Shown: piece after piece, positions 45,676 through 54,300 of the stretch
How the letters are laid out: each line of letters begins with the position of its first letter
Position numbering within the stretch: the stretch's first letter is position 1
Source: Bacteroidales bacterium
GTDB taxonomy: Bacteria; Bacteroidota; Bacteroidia; Bacteroidales; ML635J-15
Length of the DNA stretch: 64,000 nucleotides
Assembly: GCA_017617125.1 (NCBI GenBank)
Contig: JAFZWY010000025.1
Span: 1 to 64,000 of the forward strand
Direction: 5' to 3'
Position numbers and translations under genes: made by a program
The notes under the pieces: model-generated
Told to the model about the DNA's origin: nothing
Seen by the model: the letters and a program-made list of their open reading frames with translations, nothing else
Database searches by the model: none

Positions 45676-45732
45676 AGAAAAATCCCGCTTATCAGATTCT
45701 GAAACAATTTCAGAATAACAATAAGCGGGATT
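45676..45732 (-). terminator. Two-tier hairpin terminator of the aminotransferase gene
   Basis: The outer stem is a perfect 12-bp inverted repeat (45681-45692 with 45721-45732) and encloses a perfect 9-bp stem (45696-45704 with 45708-45716). On the minus strand it is followed by a T-rich tract, so it probably terminates the aminotransferase transcript. Confidence 0.75.
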
Positions 45733-45751
45733 ATTGTTGATAGGTGTGAAA

Positions 45752-46945
45752 CTATTTCAGCTTTGCCAATGCTTCCTTCATGCGCTTTACAGCTTCGATT
45801 AGCCTGTCGTCGCTGGTAGCGTAGGAGAGACGCAAGCATTCGGGCGAACCGAACGAAATGCCGCCAACGGTTGCAACATGTCCCTTCTCGAGCAGGTACA
45901 TTGCTAGGTCGTCGGAAGTGTTAATCTTTACACCGTCGGCTTCCTTGCCGAGGAATGCAGATACTTCTGCAAAAATGTAGAATGCACCCTGTGGAGTATT
46001 GAGCTTCAGTCCGGGGATTTCCTTCAAAAGACCGAGAACGAGGTCGCGGCGGCTCTTGAATACCTGTGTCATCTTCTTGCATTCGCTGTTGCCTGCATTG
46101 AGAGCAGCTTCGGCTGCCTTCTGTGCAATTGAGCAAGCACCCGAAGTGAACTGTCCCTGCAATTTGGTAACGCCCTTTGCAATCCACAATGGTGCAGCGA
46201 TGAAACCGATTCTCCAGCCTGTCATTGCGTAGCCCTTCGAAACGCCATTGATGATAACGCAGCGACGGCGGATATCGTCGAACTGTGCAATGCTTTCGTG
46301 TGCGCCTACAAAGTTGATGTGTTCGTATATTTCATCCGAAATTACGATAACTTCTGGGTGCTTTGCCAGAACGTCGGCGATAGCCTTCAATTCGGCCTTG
46401 CTGTAGAGGCTTCCTGTCGGGTTCGACGGCGAGCAGATGATGATGGCTCTGGTCTTTGGTGTGAGGGCCTTTTCAAGCTGAGCTGCAGTCATCTTGAAAT
46501 CGGATTCGATGTTGCACTTTACAACTACCGGAACACCTTCGCAGAAGCGAACCATTTCGATGTAGCTTACCCAGTATGGTGCAGGAATGATAACTTCTTC
46601 GCCCGGGTCAACTATCGAAAGCAATGTGTTCATAATCGAGTGCTTTGCACCTGTCGAAACAACAATCTGTGCTGGTTCGTAGTCGAGGTTGTTTTCGCGT
46701 TTCAGCTTTGCGCAAACAGCTTTCCTCAACGATTCGTATCCAGGAACTGGCGGATAGTGCGAGAAGTTCTGGTCGATAGCTTCCTTTGCGGCTTCTTTTA
46801 TGTAGTCGGGTGTGTTGAAGTCCGGCTCGCCGATGCTAAGATTAACAACGTCAATGCCTTGAGCTTGCAATTCGCGGCTTTTTGCAGTCATTGCCAACGT
46901 GGCCGATACTGCCATCTTTTCCAATCTATTTGATACTCTTTCCAT
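45752..46945 (-). CDS. PLP-dependent class I/II aminotransferase (aspartate aminotransferase-like)
   Basis: 397 residues from the ATG at 46945; an upstream ATG (47017) would add 24 residues without family similarity. Fold type I aminotransferase: INLSIGEPDF-type N-terminus (VVNLSIGEPDFNTPDYI), substrate/PLP contacts in STGAKHSIMN, NPTGSLYSKAE, SDEIYEHINF, and the PLP-binding Lys in INGVSKGYAMTGWRIGF. The C-terminal Arg motif is CLRLSYATS. It most resembles the I-gamma aspartate/prephenate aminotransferases. The precise substrate cannot be assigned. It appears to be monocistronic. Confidence 0.9.
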   Translation of the reverse strand: MERVSNRLEKMAVSATLAMTAKSRELQAQGIDVVNLSIGEPDFNTPDYIKEAAKEAIDQNFSHYPPVPGYESLRKAVCAKLKRENNLDYEPAQIVVSTGAKHSIMNTLLSIVDPGEEVIIPAPYWVSYIEMVRFCEGVPVVVKCNIESDFKMTAAQLEKALTPKTRAIIICSPSNPTGSLYSKAELKAIADVLAKHPEVIVISDEIYEHINFVGAHESIAQFDDIRRRCVIINGVSKGYAMTGWRIGFIAAPLWIAKGVTKLQGQFTSGACSIAQKAAEAALNAGNSECKKMTQVFKSRRDLVLGLLKEIPGLKLNTPQGAFYIFAEVSAFLGKEADGVKINTSDDLAMYLLEKGHVATVGGISFGSPECLRLSYATSDDRLIEAVKRMKEALAKLK

Positions 46946-47036
46946 TGTGTTAGAATTAAAAAAAATTGTCTGCGAAGATAACAATTTTAAATTTAAATTC
47001 GTAATATTGCATAACATAAAAAAGATGTTTTAGAAA

Positions 47037-47552
47037 ATGATTTCACAGATTCTTATCGTAACGATTCCAACCATAGTCGTGGCTGTCACAGCAATATTGG
47101 TAATAAGGCAGATGCTAAAGAAAGACTTGGAAGCCAAGAAGATACAAATAATACTCGAGAACCAGAAAACTATAACTCCGTTGCGCCTTCAGGCATACGA
47201 GAGGATAATTCTTTTCCTCGAGCGCATATCGCCAAACAGCGTAATAATTCGTCTTCAGACGCCAAATATGACGGTTCAGGAATTGCACAAGCAGATGCTT
47301 ATCACGATAAGAGCAGAATTTGAACACAACCTTTCGCAGCAGCTATATGTGTCGTCCGAAGCATGGGAGGCAACCCGTAATGCTAAGGAAAGGACAATAC
47401 AGTTGCTAAATATGAGCCTTCATGGTCTGAATTCAATGGACAATGCCATGGTATTCAGCCAGGCTGTATTCGAAAAGCTTATCGAGATGGAAAAGTCTCC
47501 AACCCAGGAAGCAATCGAAATGCTTAAGAAAGAGGTTCGGAATTTATTCTGA
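47037..47552 (+). CDS. Small membrane-anchored protein of unknown function
   Basis: 171 residues. One N-terminal transmembrane helix (about 5-24, ILIVTIPTIVVAVTAILVI) followed by a cytoplasmic, mostly helical domain with heptad-like charged stretches (LKKDLEAKKIQIILENQKT, PLRLQAYERIILFLERI). It resembles a conserved Bacteroidota family of unknown function (possibly DUF7935). No catalytic motif. Its last nine bases overlap the convergent radA gene. It is divergent from the aminotransferase gene, with 91 bases between their starts. Confidence 0.65.
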   Translation: MISQILIVTIPTIVVAVTAILVIRQMLKKDLEAKKIQIILENQKTITPLRLQAYERIILFLERISPNSVIIRLQTPNMTVQELHKQMLITIRAEFEHNLSQQLYVSSEAWEATRNAKERTIQLLNMSLHGLNSMDNAMVFSQAVFEKLIEMEKSPTQEAIEMLKKEVRNLF

Positions 47553-48917
47553 TTCTTGCGACTGTCCCTTGAATAGCCTTGTGGCAAAGTCCCTGACGTC
47601 TGCTACGGCTATAACCTTTGATTTTTCTGTCTTTATCTCCGATTTCTGCGATGCAGGTATGAATATCGTAGAAAATCCAAGTCTTGATGCTTCGGCAACT
47701 CTCTTCTCAATAAACGATACTGGCTTAATTTGTCCAGAAAGTCCAATTTCGCCGATGAAACAATGATTGTCGGGAATCGGTTTGTCGATGTACGATGAAA
47801 TGACCGCAGCTATAACAGATATGTCAACTGCTGTGTCGTTTATTTTCAGCCCTCCGGCAATGTTCAGGAATACGTCCTTTGCGTTTAACTTAAGGCCTAA
47901 GCGCTTTTCTATTACTGCCAGCAGCATCATGAAGCGACGGTTGTCGAATCCGGTTGACGAGCGTTGCGGCGTGCCGTATACAGAGTTGCCGACAAGAGCT
48001 TGTACTTCAATCATCAGTGAACGGGAGCCTTCGCTTACTGCACCGAATGCGACGCCGCTGAGATTGCCATTGTCGCCCGACAATAGTATTTTGCCGGGGT
48101 CGGTTACTTCTCTTAGTCCATAGTTCATCATTTCGAACACGCCAATTTCGTAGGTAGAGCCAAAACGGTTTTTCTTTGGACGAAGCAGGCGGTAGAAGTG
48201 GTTGTTGTCGCCTTCGAACTGCACTACAACGTCGACGATGTGTTCGAGCGACATAGGACCGGCAATGTCGCCGTCTTTGTTTATGTGTCCTATTATTATT
48301 ATAGGTGTGCCCGACGATTTTGCATATTCCTGCAGTTTCTGTGCGCAATGCCTTATCTGCGAAACTGTTCCTGGCGACGATGTGAGGTCGGCAGAGGCAG
48401 TAGTCTGTATCGAGTCGATGACAGCTATTTCAGGTTCTGTAGCCTTGAGTGTGGCAATTATCTTGTCGATGTCGATTTCGGTGTAGATGAGGCAGTCGGG
48501 GTTATTGATGCCAATTCGTTCGGCGCGAAGTCTGATTTGCGTATCGCTTTCCTCGCCCGAGATATAAAGCACTTTCTTGTTTATGTTGAGTGCCGACTGC
48601 AGAATGAGCGTCGACTTTCCGATGCCGGGTTCGCCGCCAAGCAAAACGAGAGATCCTGGTACAAGTCCGCCGCCAAGCACGCGATTGAATTCAGAGTATG
48701 GCATGTCGATGCGGTGCAATTCCTTCTGCTTGATGTCGGATATCGGAACAGGAGAACCAGCAATCGCTTCGGTATAAGCCTTTGTTGCTTTTGCTTCTTT
48801 CTCTTCGATTTCTTCGGTAAAAGAATTCCAGCTGTTGCAACTTGGGCATTTGCCAACCCATTTGGGCGATACGTAGCCGCAGTTCTGGCAGACGAATATT
48901 GTTTTGCTTTTGGCCAT
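47544..48917 (-). CDS. radA: DNA repair protein RadA
   Basis: 457 residues from the ATG at 48917; an upstream ATG (48950) adds residues encoded inside the preceding terminator hairpin. RadA is a RecA-like helicase promoting branch migration. The N-terminal zinc finger is CQNCGYVSPKWVGKCPSC; Walker A is GEPGIGKST; the RadA-specific KNRFG motif is in RPKKNRFGSTYEIG; the C-terminal domain is Lon-protease-like (ALVGNSVYGTPQRSSTGFD ... INDTAVDISVIAAVISSY). It overlaps the convergent small membrane protein gene by nine bases. Confidence 0.95.
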   Translation of the reverse strand: MAKSKTIFVCQNCGYVSPKWVGKCPSCNSWNSFTEEIEEKEAKATKAYTEAIAGSPVPISDIKQKELHRIDMPYSEFNRVLGGGLVPGSLVLLGGEPGIGKSTLILQSALNINKKVLYISGEESDTQIRLRAERIGINNPDCLIYTEIDIDKIIATLKATEPEIAVIDSIQTTASADLTSSPGTVSQIRHCAQKLQEYAKSSGTPIIIIGHINKDGDIAGPMSLEHIVDVVVQFEGDNNHFYRLLRPKKNRFGSTYEIGVFEMMNYGLREVTDPGKILLSGDNGNLSGVAFGAVSEGSRSLMIEVQALVGNSVYGTPQRSSTGFDNRRFMMLLAVIEKRLGLKLNAKDVFLNIAGGLKINDTAVDISVIAAVISSYIDKPIPDNHCFIGEIGLSGQIKPVSFIEKRVAEASRLGFSTIFIPASQKSEIKTEKSKVIAVADVRDFATRLFKGQSQESE

Positions 48918-48929
48918 TGTAAGTGCTTT

Positions 48930-48964
48930 AAAAAACATAACGACTGTCATTGGCAGTCGTTATG
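48930..48964 (-). terminator. Rho-independent terminator of the lipocalin-like gene
   Basis: Perfect 11-bp stem CATAACGACTG / CAGTCGTTATG (48936-48946 with 48954-48964), with a T-run on the minus strand side. It separates the lipoprotein gene from radA. Confidence 0.85.
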
Positions 48965-48987
48965 AAAAATAAGTAATATGAAAAATG

Positions 48988-49401
48988 TCAATGTTTTCTA
49001 ATCATTTCGAGCCTGTAGTAGCAACCGCCGTCTTCACCGTCTTCGTATGATGTTCTGGTGGTAACTATTACATTGCCTTTCATCTTGTCTATGCGATATA
49101 TTCCGTTAAGGTGATCGTAGCCTGGCAACATGTCGCTGTCGCGGAAGATAAGACGCTTCTTGAACGGGGTCTGTATTACCTCGTAAGTGCAGCTGTCGAT
49201 TTTCATACCTGTTTCTGTGTCCAGAATTCTGACGGCTGTAGAATTTCCATCGAAGGTTATTTGCATTGTTCCTTCAGGTTTTGTATCGAATGTCATTACA
49301 TTCCAAGTGCCCTTAAGTTCGTCGGCTAATTTCTTGCAACTTGGCATTGCAACAAGAATTGTGCATGCTAAAAGAATTATTATTAGGCTCTTACTATTCA
49401 T
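48988..49401 (-). CDS. Lipocalin-like small lipoprotein
   Basis: 137 residues. Lipoprotein signal peptide (LLACTILVAMPSC), then KKLADELKGTWNVMTF, which resembles the start of lipocalin-like domains (the G-x-W motif in the first strand). The remaining about 100 residues form alternating beta strands ending in CYYRLEMIRKH. No enzyme motif. It is monocistronic, with its own promoter (49430-49460) and terminator. Ligand unknown. Confidence 0.7.
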   Translation of the reverse strand: MNSKSLIIILLACTILVAMPSCKKLADELKGTWNVMTFDTKPEGTMQITFDGNSTAVRILDTETGMKIDSCTYEVIQTPFKKRLIFRDSDMLPGYDHLNGIYRIDKMKGNVIVTTRTSYEDGEDGGCYYRLEMIRKH

Positions 49402-49429
49402 GATAGGACTTCGCTTTTTAAATCGGTTG

Positions 49430-49460
49430 CAAATTTAGTATATATATTTTGGTTTTACAA
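49430..49460 (-). promoter_or_regulatory. Promoter of the lipocalin-like gene
   Basis: On the minus strand: TTG (49458-49460), exactly 20 bases of spacer and TAAATTTG (49430-49437); leader of about 28 bases. The -33 element lies in the last codons of rfaE2. Confidence 0.7.
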
Positions 49461-49937
49461 TCTTTTTAAGATATTAGTTGTAGAAAAGTTTTCAACTAAT
49501 GGGATTGTTCTTACAGTGCCGCCGTACGAACTGACAAAATCGGCACCGACAATAGTTTCGAAAGTGTAGTCGCCACCTTTGACAAGGAAGTCTGGTTTTA
49601 TGGATTTTATGAGTTTTTCGGGGGTGTCTTCGTCAAAAATGACAATTGTATCGATAAAACTTAGGGCGGCCAGCAAGGTTCCGCGTTCCTTTTGTCCGTT
49701 TATCGGGCGGGTCTCGCCTTTGAGTCGTCTCACCGAAGCATCGGAATTCAGACCTAAAACCAATTTGTCTCCAAGTTCTTTGGCTTCGGCAAGGTAGCAT
49801 ACATGTCCGTAGTGAAGCACATCGAAGCAGCCGTTTGTGAACACGACCTTTTGTCCGTCGGCCTTCCATTTGGAAACCAATCCTACGGCATCTGGCAAAC
49901 TAACAATCTTCGATTCTATTTGCGACAGAATTGTCAT
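49455..49937 (-). CDS. rfaE2: D-glycero-beta-D-manno-heptose 1-phosphate adenylyltransferase
   Basis: 160 residues from the ATG at 49937. This corresponds to the C-terminal half of HldE as a stand-alone protein, as is usual outside Enterobacteria. Motifs are VVFTNGCFDVLHYGHVCYL (HxGH at 42-45) and VKGGDYTFETIVGADFV, with the C-terminal FSTTNILKRL. It makes ADP-heptose for the LPS inner core. Its start codon overlaps the panD stop by one base (TAATG), so it is in the panD transcription unit despite its different pathway. A longer frame upstream belongs to the panD region and is rejected. Confidence 0.92.
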   Translation of the reverse strand: MTILSQIESKIVSLPDAVGLVSKWKADGQKVVFTNGCFDVLHYGHVCYLAEAKELGDKLVLGLNSDASVRRLKGETRPINGQKERGTLLAALSFIDTIVIFDEDTPEKLIKSIKPDFLVKGGDYTFETIVGADFVSSYGGTVRTIPLVENFSTTNILKRL

Positions 49938-50287
49938 TAAATAATCTTGTTGGTTCTGGTGTCGGGGAAAACGAACGACGGTTTGAATTTCTTTGCTTCC
50001 TCGAAATCCATCGAGGCGTATGATATAATAATGACGATGTCGCCGACCTGTGCCTTGCGTGCGGCCGGACCATTGAGACAAATAACACCAGTTCCGCGTT
50101 TGCCCTTAATGACATAAGTCTCAAGGCGCTCGCCGTTGTTTACATTTACAACCTGAACCTTTTCGTTCTCAATGATATTTGCAGCGTCCATAAGGTCCTC
50201 GTCGATGGTTATGCTTCCAACGTACTGAAGATTGGCCTCGGTGACGGTGACCTTGTGTATTTTCGATTTTACTACTTCTATGTTCAT
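49937..50287 (-). CDS. panD: Aspartate 1-decarboxylase
   Basis: 116 residues from the ATG at 50287, the usual PanD length. It decarboxylates aspartate to beta-alanine for pantothenate. The self-cleavage site that generates the pyruvoyl group lies in YVGSITID, between Gly and Ser. The N-terminus [18 protein letters not shown] and the [19 protein letters not shown] segment are standard. A -7 box (50314-50321) lies before this start; an in-frame ATG at 50326 lies upstream of the box and is rejected. panC ends 42 bases upstream on the same strand. Confidence 0.95.
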   Translation of the reverse strand: MNIEVVKSKIHKVTVTEANLQYVGSITIDEDLMDAANIIENEKVQVVNVNNGERLETYVIKGKRGTGVICLNGPAARKAQVGDIVIIISYASMDFEEAKKFKPSFVFPDTRTNKII

Positions 50288-50313
50288 TTCAGATGTCGTA
50301 AAAAAAACGGGTG

Positions 50314-50345
50314 CAAATTTAATCAAAACTTATTTAACAATGCAA
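50314..50345 (-). promoter_or_regulatory. Internal promoter for panD-rfaE2
   Basis: On the minus strand: TTG (50343-50345), a 21-base spacer and TAAATTTG (50314-50321). It starts within the final codons of panC, so panD and rfaE2 can be transcribed without panC. Confidence 0.6.
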
Positions 50346-51181
50346 TTAATATTGTCAATTAATCTGATGTTTCCGCACCATACGGCAATGCAGAGCCTTG
50401 TGCCGTTTTTTTTGTCGAATTTGCTTAAAAGTTCCAACGTTTCCGAATTGCAGAAAGCTGCATATTCCATTCTCATGAATTTAACGCTGTCAATCTTTGT
50501 TTTAAGTGTTTCGATGAGGGATTGTGGCGTCTGGTTTTCTGGAATTTCGGAGCATGTTTCGGAGATAATCCTGTAGATTTGCGGCGCTACTTCTAGCTGT
50601 TCTGCTGTCAGAAGCTTGTTGCGTGAACTTTTTGCAAGACCGCTTTCTTCGCGAACGATGGGGCAGGGGACTATTGTCAAAGGCAGATTTTTCTGCTTAA
50701 CCATTAGTTTAATGATTGCAACCTGCTGGAAATCCTTCTCGCCGAAATATGCGAAATCAGGTTTTACTAGGTCAAAAAGCCTGTACACAATGTCAACAAC
50801 ACCCTGAAAATGTCCAGGACGGAATTCTCCTTCGTACATTCTGTCGAGACCGTGGAAGTCCATCTTGCAGCCGTCGTAGCCGTTGTAGATGTCATCGGCG
50901 GTAGGCAGGTAGAGGATGTCACATTTTACACTTTCGAGCAAGGCTATGTCGGCATCAGTGGTTATCGGGTAGTTTTTGTAGTCGTTCGGGTCGTTGAATT
51001 GGCGTGGGTTGACAAACACAGAAACAACTGTGCAGTCGTTTTCGGCAACGCTACGGCGTATAAGCGATGCGTGTCCTTCGTGCAATGCACCCATTGTCGG
51101 TACAAAGCCTAATCTCTTGCCACTGAACGAATTCTCATTCCTCAGGGCGGTTAGTTCTTCAACAGTTCTAACTATCTTCAT
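50330..51181 (-). CDS. panC: Pantothenate synthetase
   Basis: 283 residues. It joins pantoate and beta-alanine with ATP. Motifs are FVPTMGALHEGHASLIRRS (HEGH at 34-37), VSVFVNPRQFNDPNDY, YFGEKDFQQ and the KMSKS-like position in ESGLAKSSRN. It lies upstream of panD and rfaE2 on the same strand. No clear -7 box was found before its ATG. Confidence 0.96.
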   Translation of the reverse strand: MKIVRTVEELTALRNENSFSGKRLGFVPTMGALHEGHASLIRRSVAENDCTVVSVFVNPRQFNDPNDYKNYPITTDADIALLESVKCDILYLPTADDIYNGYDGCKMDFHGLDRMYEGEFRPGHFQGVVDIVYRLFDLVKPDFAYFGEKDFQQVAIIKLMVKQKNLPLTIVPCPIVREESGLAKSSRNKLLTAEQLEVAPQIYRIISETCSEIPENQTPQSLIETLKTKIDSVKFMRMEYAAFCNSETLELLSKFDKKNGTRLCIAVWCGNIRLIDNINCIVK

Positions 51182-51351
51182 GACAATGAAATTTGTTGCC
51201 GCGAAATTATAATTAACATTTTATATGGCAAGGGAAAAAAGAATGTTTTCTGATGGGCTGACAGTCGAAAAGGCTGACAGACCGGAAGTCTCCTTTGTAT
51301 AAATAAGGGAAATAGACTTTTTGCCTGTTTGCCAGCTAGCCTTTATGTCAT
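51182..51351. other. Intergenic spacer with degenerate GTCTG/CAGAC words
   Basis: The 170 bases between panC and the TPR-CHAT gene hold repeated words such as CTGACAGTC, GGCTGACAGAC and GCCTGTTTGCCAGCTAGCC. Similar words occur between the PEGA-like gene and ribF (about 11320-11400). No reading frame or hairpin with a T-run was seen. Confidence 0.4.
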
Positions 51352-54300
51352 TTATTTGTTTCCGTCCAGCATTATAAACGCAGCCCAGAATCTCGGATTT
51401 TCGAATCCTGCGCTTGTCTTTACCTTGTTTTGTGCGGCAATGAAGGCTTCGCGTTTCGACATCCCTTTTGCGAGATTGGTATAGAATTCTGTCATCATCA
51501 ACAAAGTTGCATTGTCGTCAACGGGCCAGAGGCTCATGATAATAGTGCGTGCTCCAGCTTTCTTGAAACCACGCTGCAAACCGAACACGCCTTCGCCGGT
51601 TATTTCGCCAAGAGCTGTCTGGCAGGCCGAAAGTACTACCAAATCGGTCTTGCACAAGTCCATAAAACTGATTTCCTTGGCGGTAAGAACACCATCCTCA
51701 ATGCCTTCGGGTACTGGTTGATTTTGCCATGCATAGTTTGCTCCTGAAAACAATAGTCCCGACTGTATAAGCGACTGGTCTCCCGTCAGTTTTTCGTCGG
51801 TGGGAAGGAAAAAACCATGGGTTGCAACATGTAGCAATTCAATGTCCTTGCCCGACAATGCCTTGAATGATTCTTCGTTTGCTGCTGAACCTTCGTAGAC
51901 GGTGGTTTTTACTTTCTTCTTTTTCAGTTTGACATAAATGTTTTCCACCTCTGTCTTTGTGCCAGGGAGATAGTTGAGGCTTCCGTGGTTTTCTTCCTTG
52001 TTCAAGTCGGAAAACGAACTAATGCTGACACTGCGCGTAGAATACCTATCGCTTTCCTGCTTCATGGTAGTTGTGTCGCTGTCGTAGAAGATACCGCCAT
52101 AAAGTACAGAATTTTTCATTGGTTTAGGCGTATATTCCATGGCAAGGAAGCGTGTTGATGACATGCGGTATATTTCGTACTTGTCCGAAATTGTCATGTA
52201 TTGGTCAACCGGTGCATATTCAACAGCTATCTGGTGTAGTTCTCCCGATGGTGCAAAATAAATGCGCGCATTTTCGGTGAAGTATTTTTCCAGAGGCTTC
52301 CACAGAGCGTTGTAAAGGTTTGTCGATTCGTAGATTCCTTGGCGTTTTGCTGATAACAAAGTTGAGCCGCGGTTGTCCTGTCCGTTTTGCACATTTTCTT
52401 TTGTTGTGGTTGTGCCACGAAGTATATTTGTAATTTCGTATTGGTTAAACAGCGGAACGCAAGCGGGAGCTTCCATTTTTTTTGTGAGTACAAGCGCAAT
52501 ATATTTTGTGGTGTCATTTTCGGTAAAATTCGCAAACTCTATTGCAACATCATTCGTTTTTAACGCTCTTTGCACATCATTCCAATCTATTTTTATGAAA
52601 TGTGTAATATCACCGAACTCTTTGCTCGCTTCCATAATATGGCGTTCTGTCTTTTTTATTTCGTTTTCCAAAGAATCGCAGTTATAAAAGCGCTCAGCAA
52701 TAGGACTCTCGAGTTCCTTGTTCAGTTGCATTTGCATGATTTTCATCGTTTCATATTCCGAAATCAAAGCAGTGTCGCCGCTTTCCATAATTGTGTTTGT
52801 GAGGCTTATTTCCGATGCAAGAAGAAGTCCCTTGGTAACTAGTTCGGAATCGTATGAGACCTTTGAGGCTATTGTGTCGTTTGTATTATGGCTTGAATAG
52901 CGTGCATTATTATGAAAGTATTCATTGTTTATGTTCCAATAATATTCGCGTTCCTTTGAAGTCATAAACGAAAAATTACGTATTAGGTTGTTTTTCTGTA
53001 TGTAGAATGCTATTCTATTTGTTTTTATTGCCTCCTCTATGTATCCCATTTTGAAAAATATCCCAGACTTGTCATTTAAAAATTCTGCATATTCCAAATT
53101 ATTGTTTCCAAAGTTTTCCTTCAGAATCTCGCTTGCCCGAGAGCAATATTTTAGTGCGTTTGTGTAGTCCCCGATTTTCGAATACAACATGCCTAGATTG
53201 TTCATAGATATTGCGTAATAAGGGTGATTTTCTCCAAGAATTTCTTTCTGAATATCTACAGCTAGCCTTCCATATTTCATGGCATTTTCATAATCTCCCA
53301 TTTGTGTATAAGTTGATCCTATGTTACTTGCCGAAATAGCATAGTCCGGATTCTTTTCCCCATATATCTTTTTGCGGATTTCCATTGCCTGAATTTGATA
53401 TTTTAACGCATTTTCATAGTTTTTCATTTCAAAATATGTGTGTCCGATATTGTTAAGCGTAGTGGCATAATACGGATGTTCCTCGCCATTGTTCTCTTTT
53501 TGCATCTTTAATGCCAGGTAGCCGTATTTCAGCGCATTTTTGTAGTCGCCCATATCGTTGTATAGTACGCTTAGATTGTTAATTGATATAGTATAGTCGG
53601 GGTGACCGGTCCCAAGTACTTTTTCTCTAATTTCCAGGGCTTGAAGATGGTATTTCAGTGCATTCTGATAGTCGCGCATTTTTAAGTATATATGGCCTAT
53701 ATTGCTTATCGTGGAAGCATAGTCTGGATGCTCGGTACCTATTATTCTTTCTTGGATTTCAGCCGCCATGGTACTATAAATAAGAGCGTTTCTGTAGTCG
53801 CCAATGTTTTCGTACACCGAAGCTAAATTATTTAGTGAAATAGCGTAGCTTGGATGCTCTTCTCCTAGAGCTTCTTTTCTAATTTTTAAGGCTTGCAAGT
53901 TATATTTTAAAGCTTTGCTGTAGTCTCCTGCTTTGTCCAGCACGGAGGCTAAATTACTAAGCGACATTGCATAGTTCGGATGTTCCTTGCCAAGAACTTT
54001 TCCTCTTATTTCCAAAGCTTGCATGTTGTATTTTATTGCATTCTGCCAATCGCCGATGCTATTGTATACGGCAGCGATGTTGCTCAACGATAATGCGTAG
54101 CTCGGGTGCTCCTCGCCAAGAACTTTCCCTTTTATTTTCAAAGCTTTTAAATTATATTTCAGTGCATTGTCATAGTCTCCTGCCTGCCTATAATAATTGC
54201 CAATATTGCTCAATGTATTTGCGTAGTCCTGATGCTCTTCGCCAAGAAGTCTCTTGTCAATTTCCATTGATTCTAAAGAGAATTTTAATGCATTCTGGAA

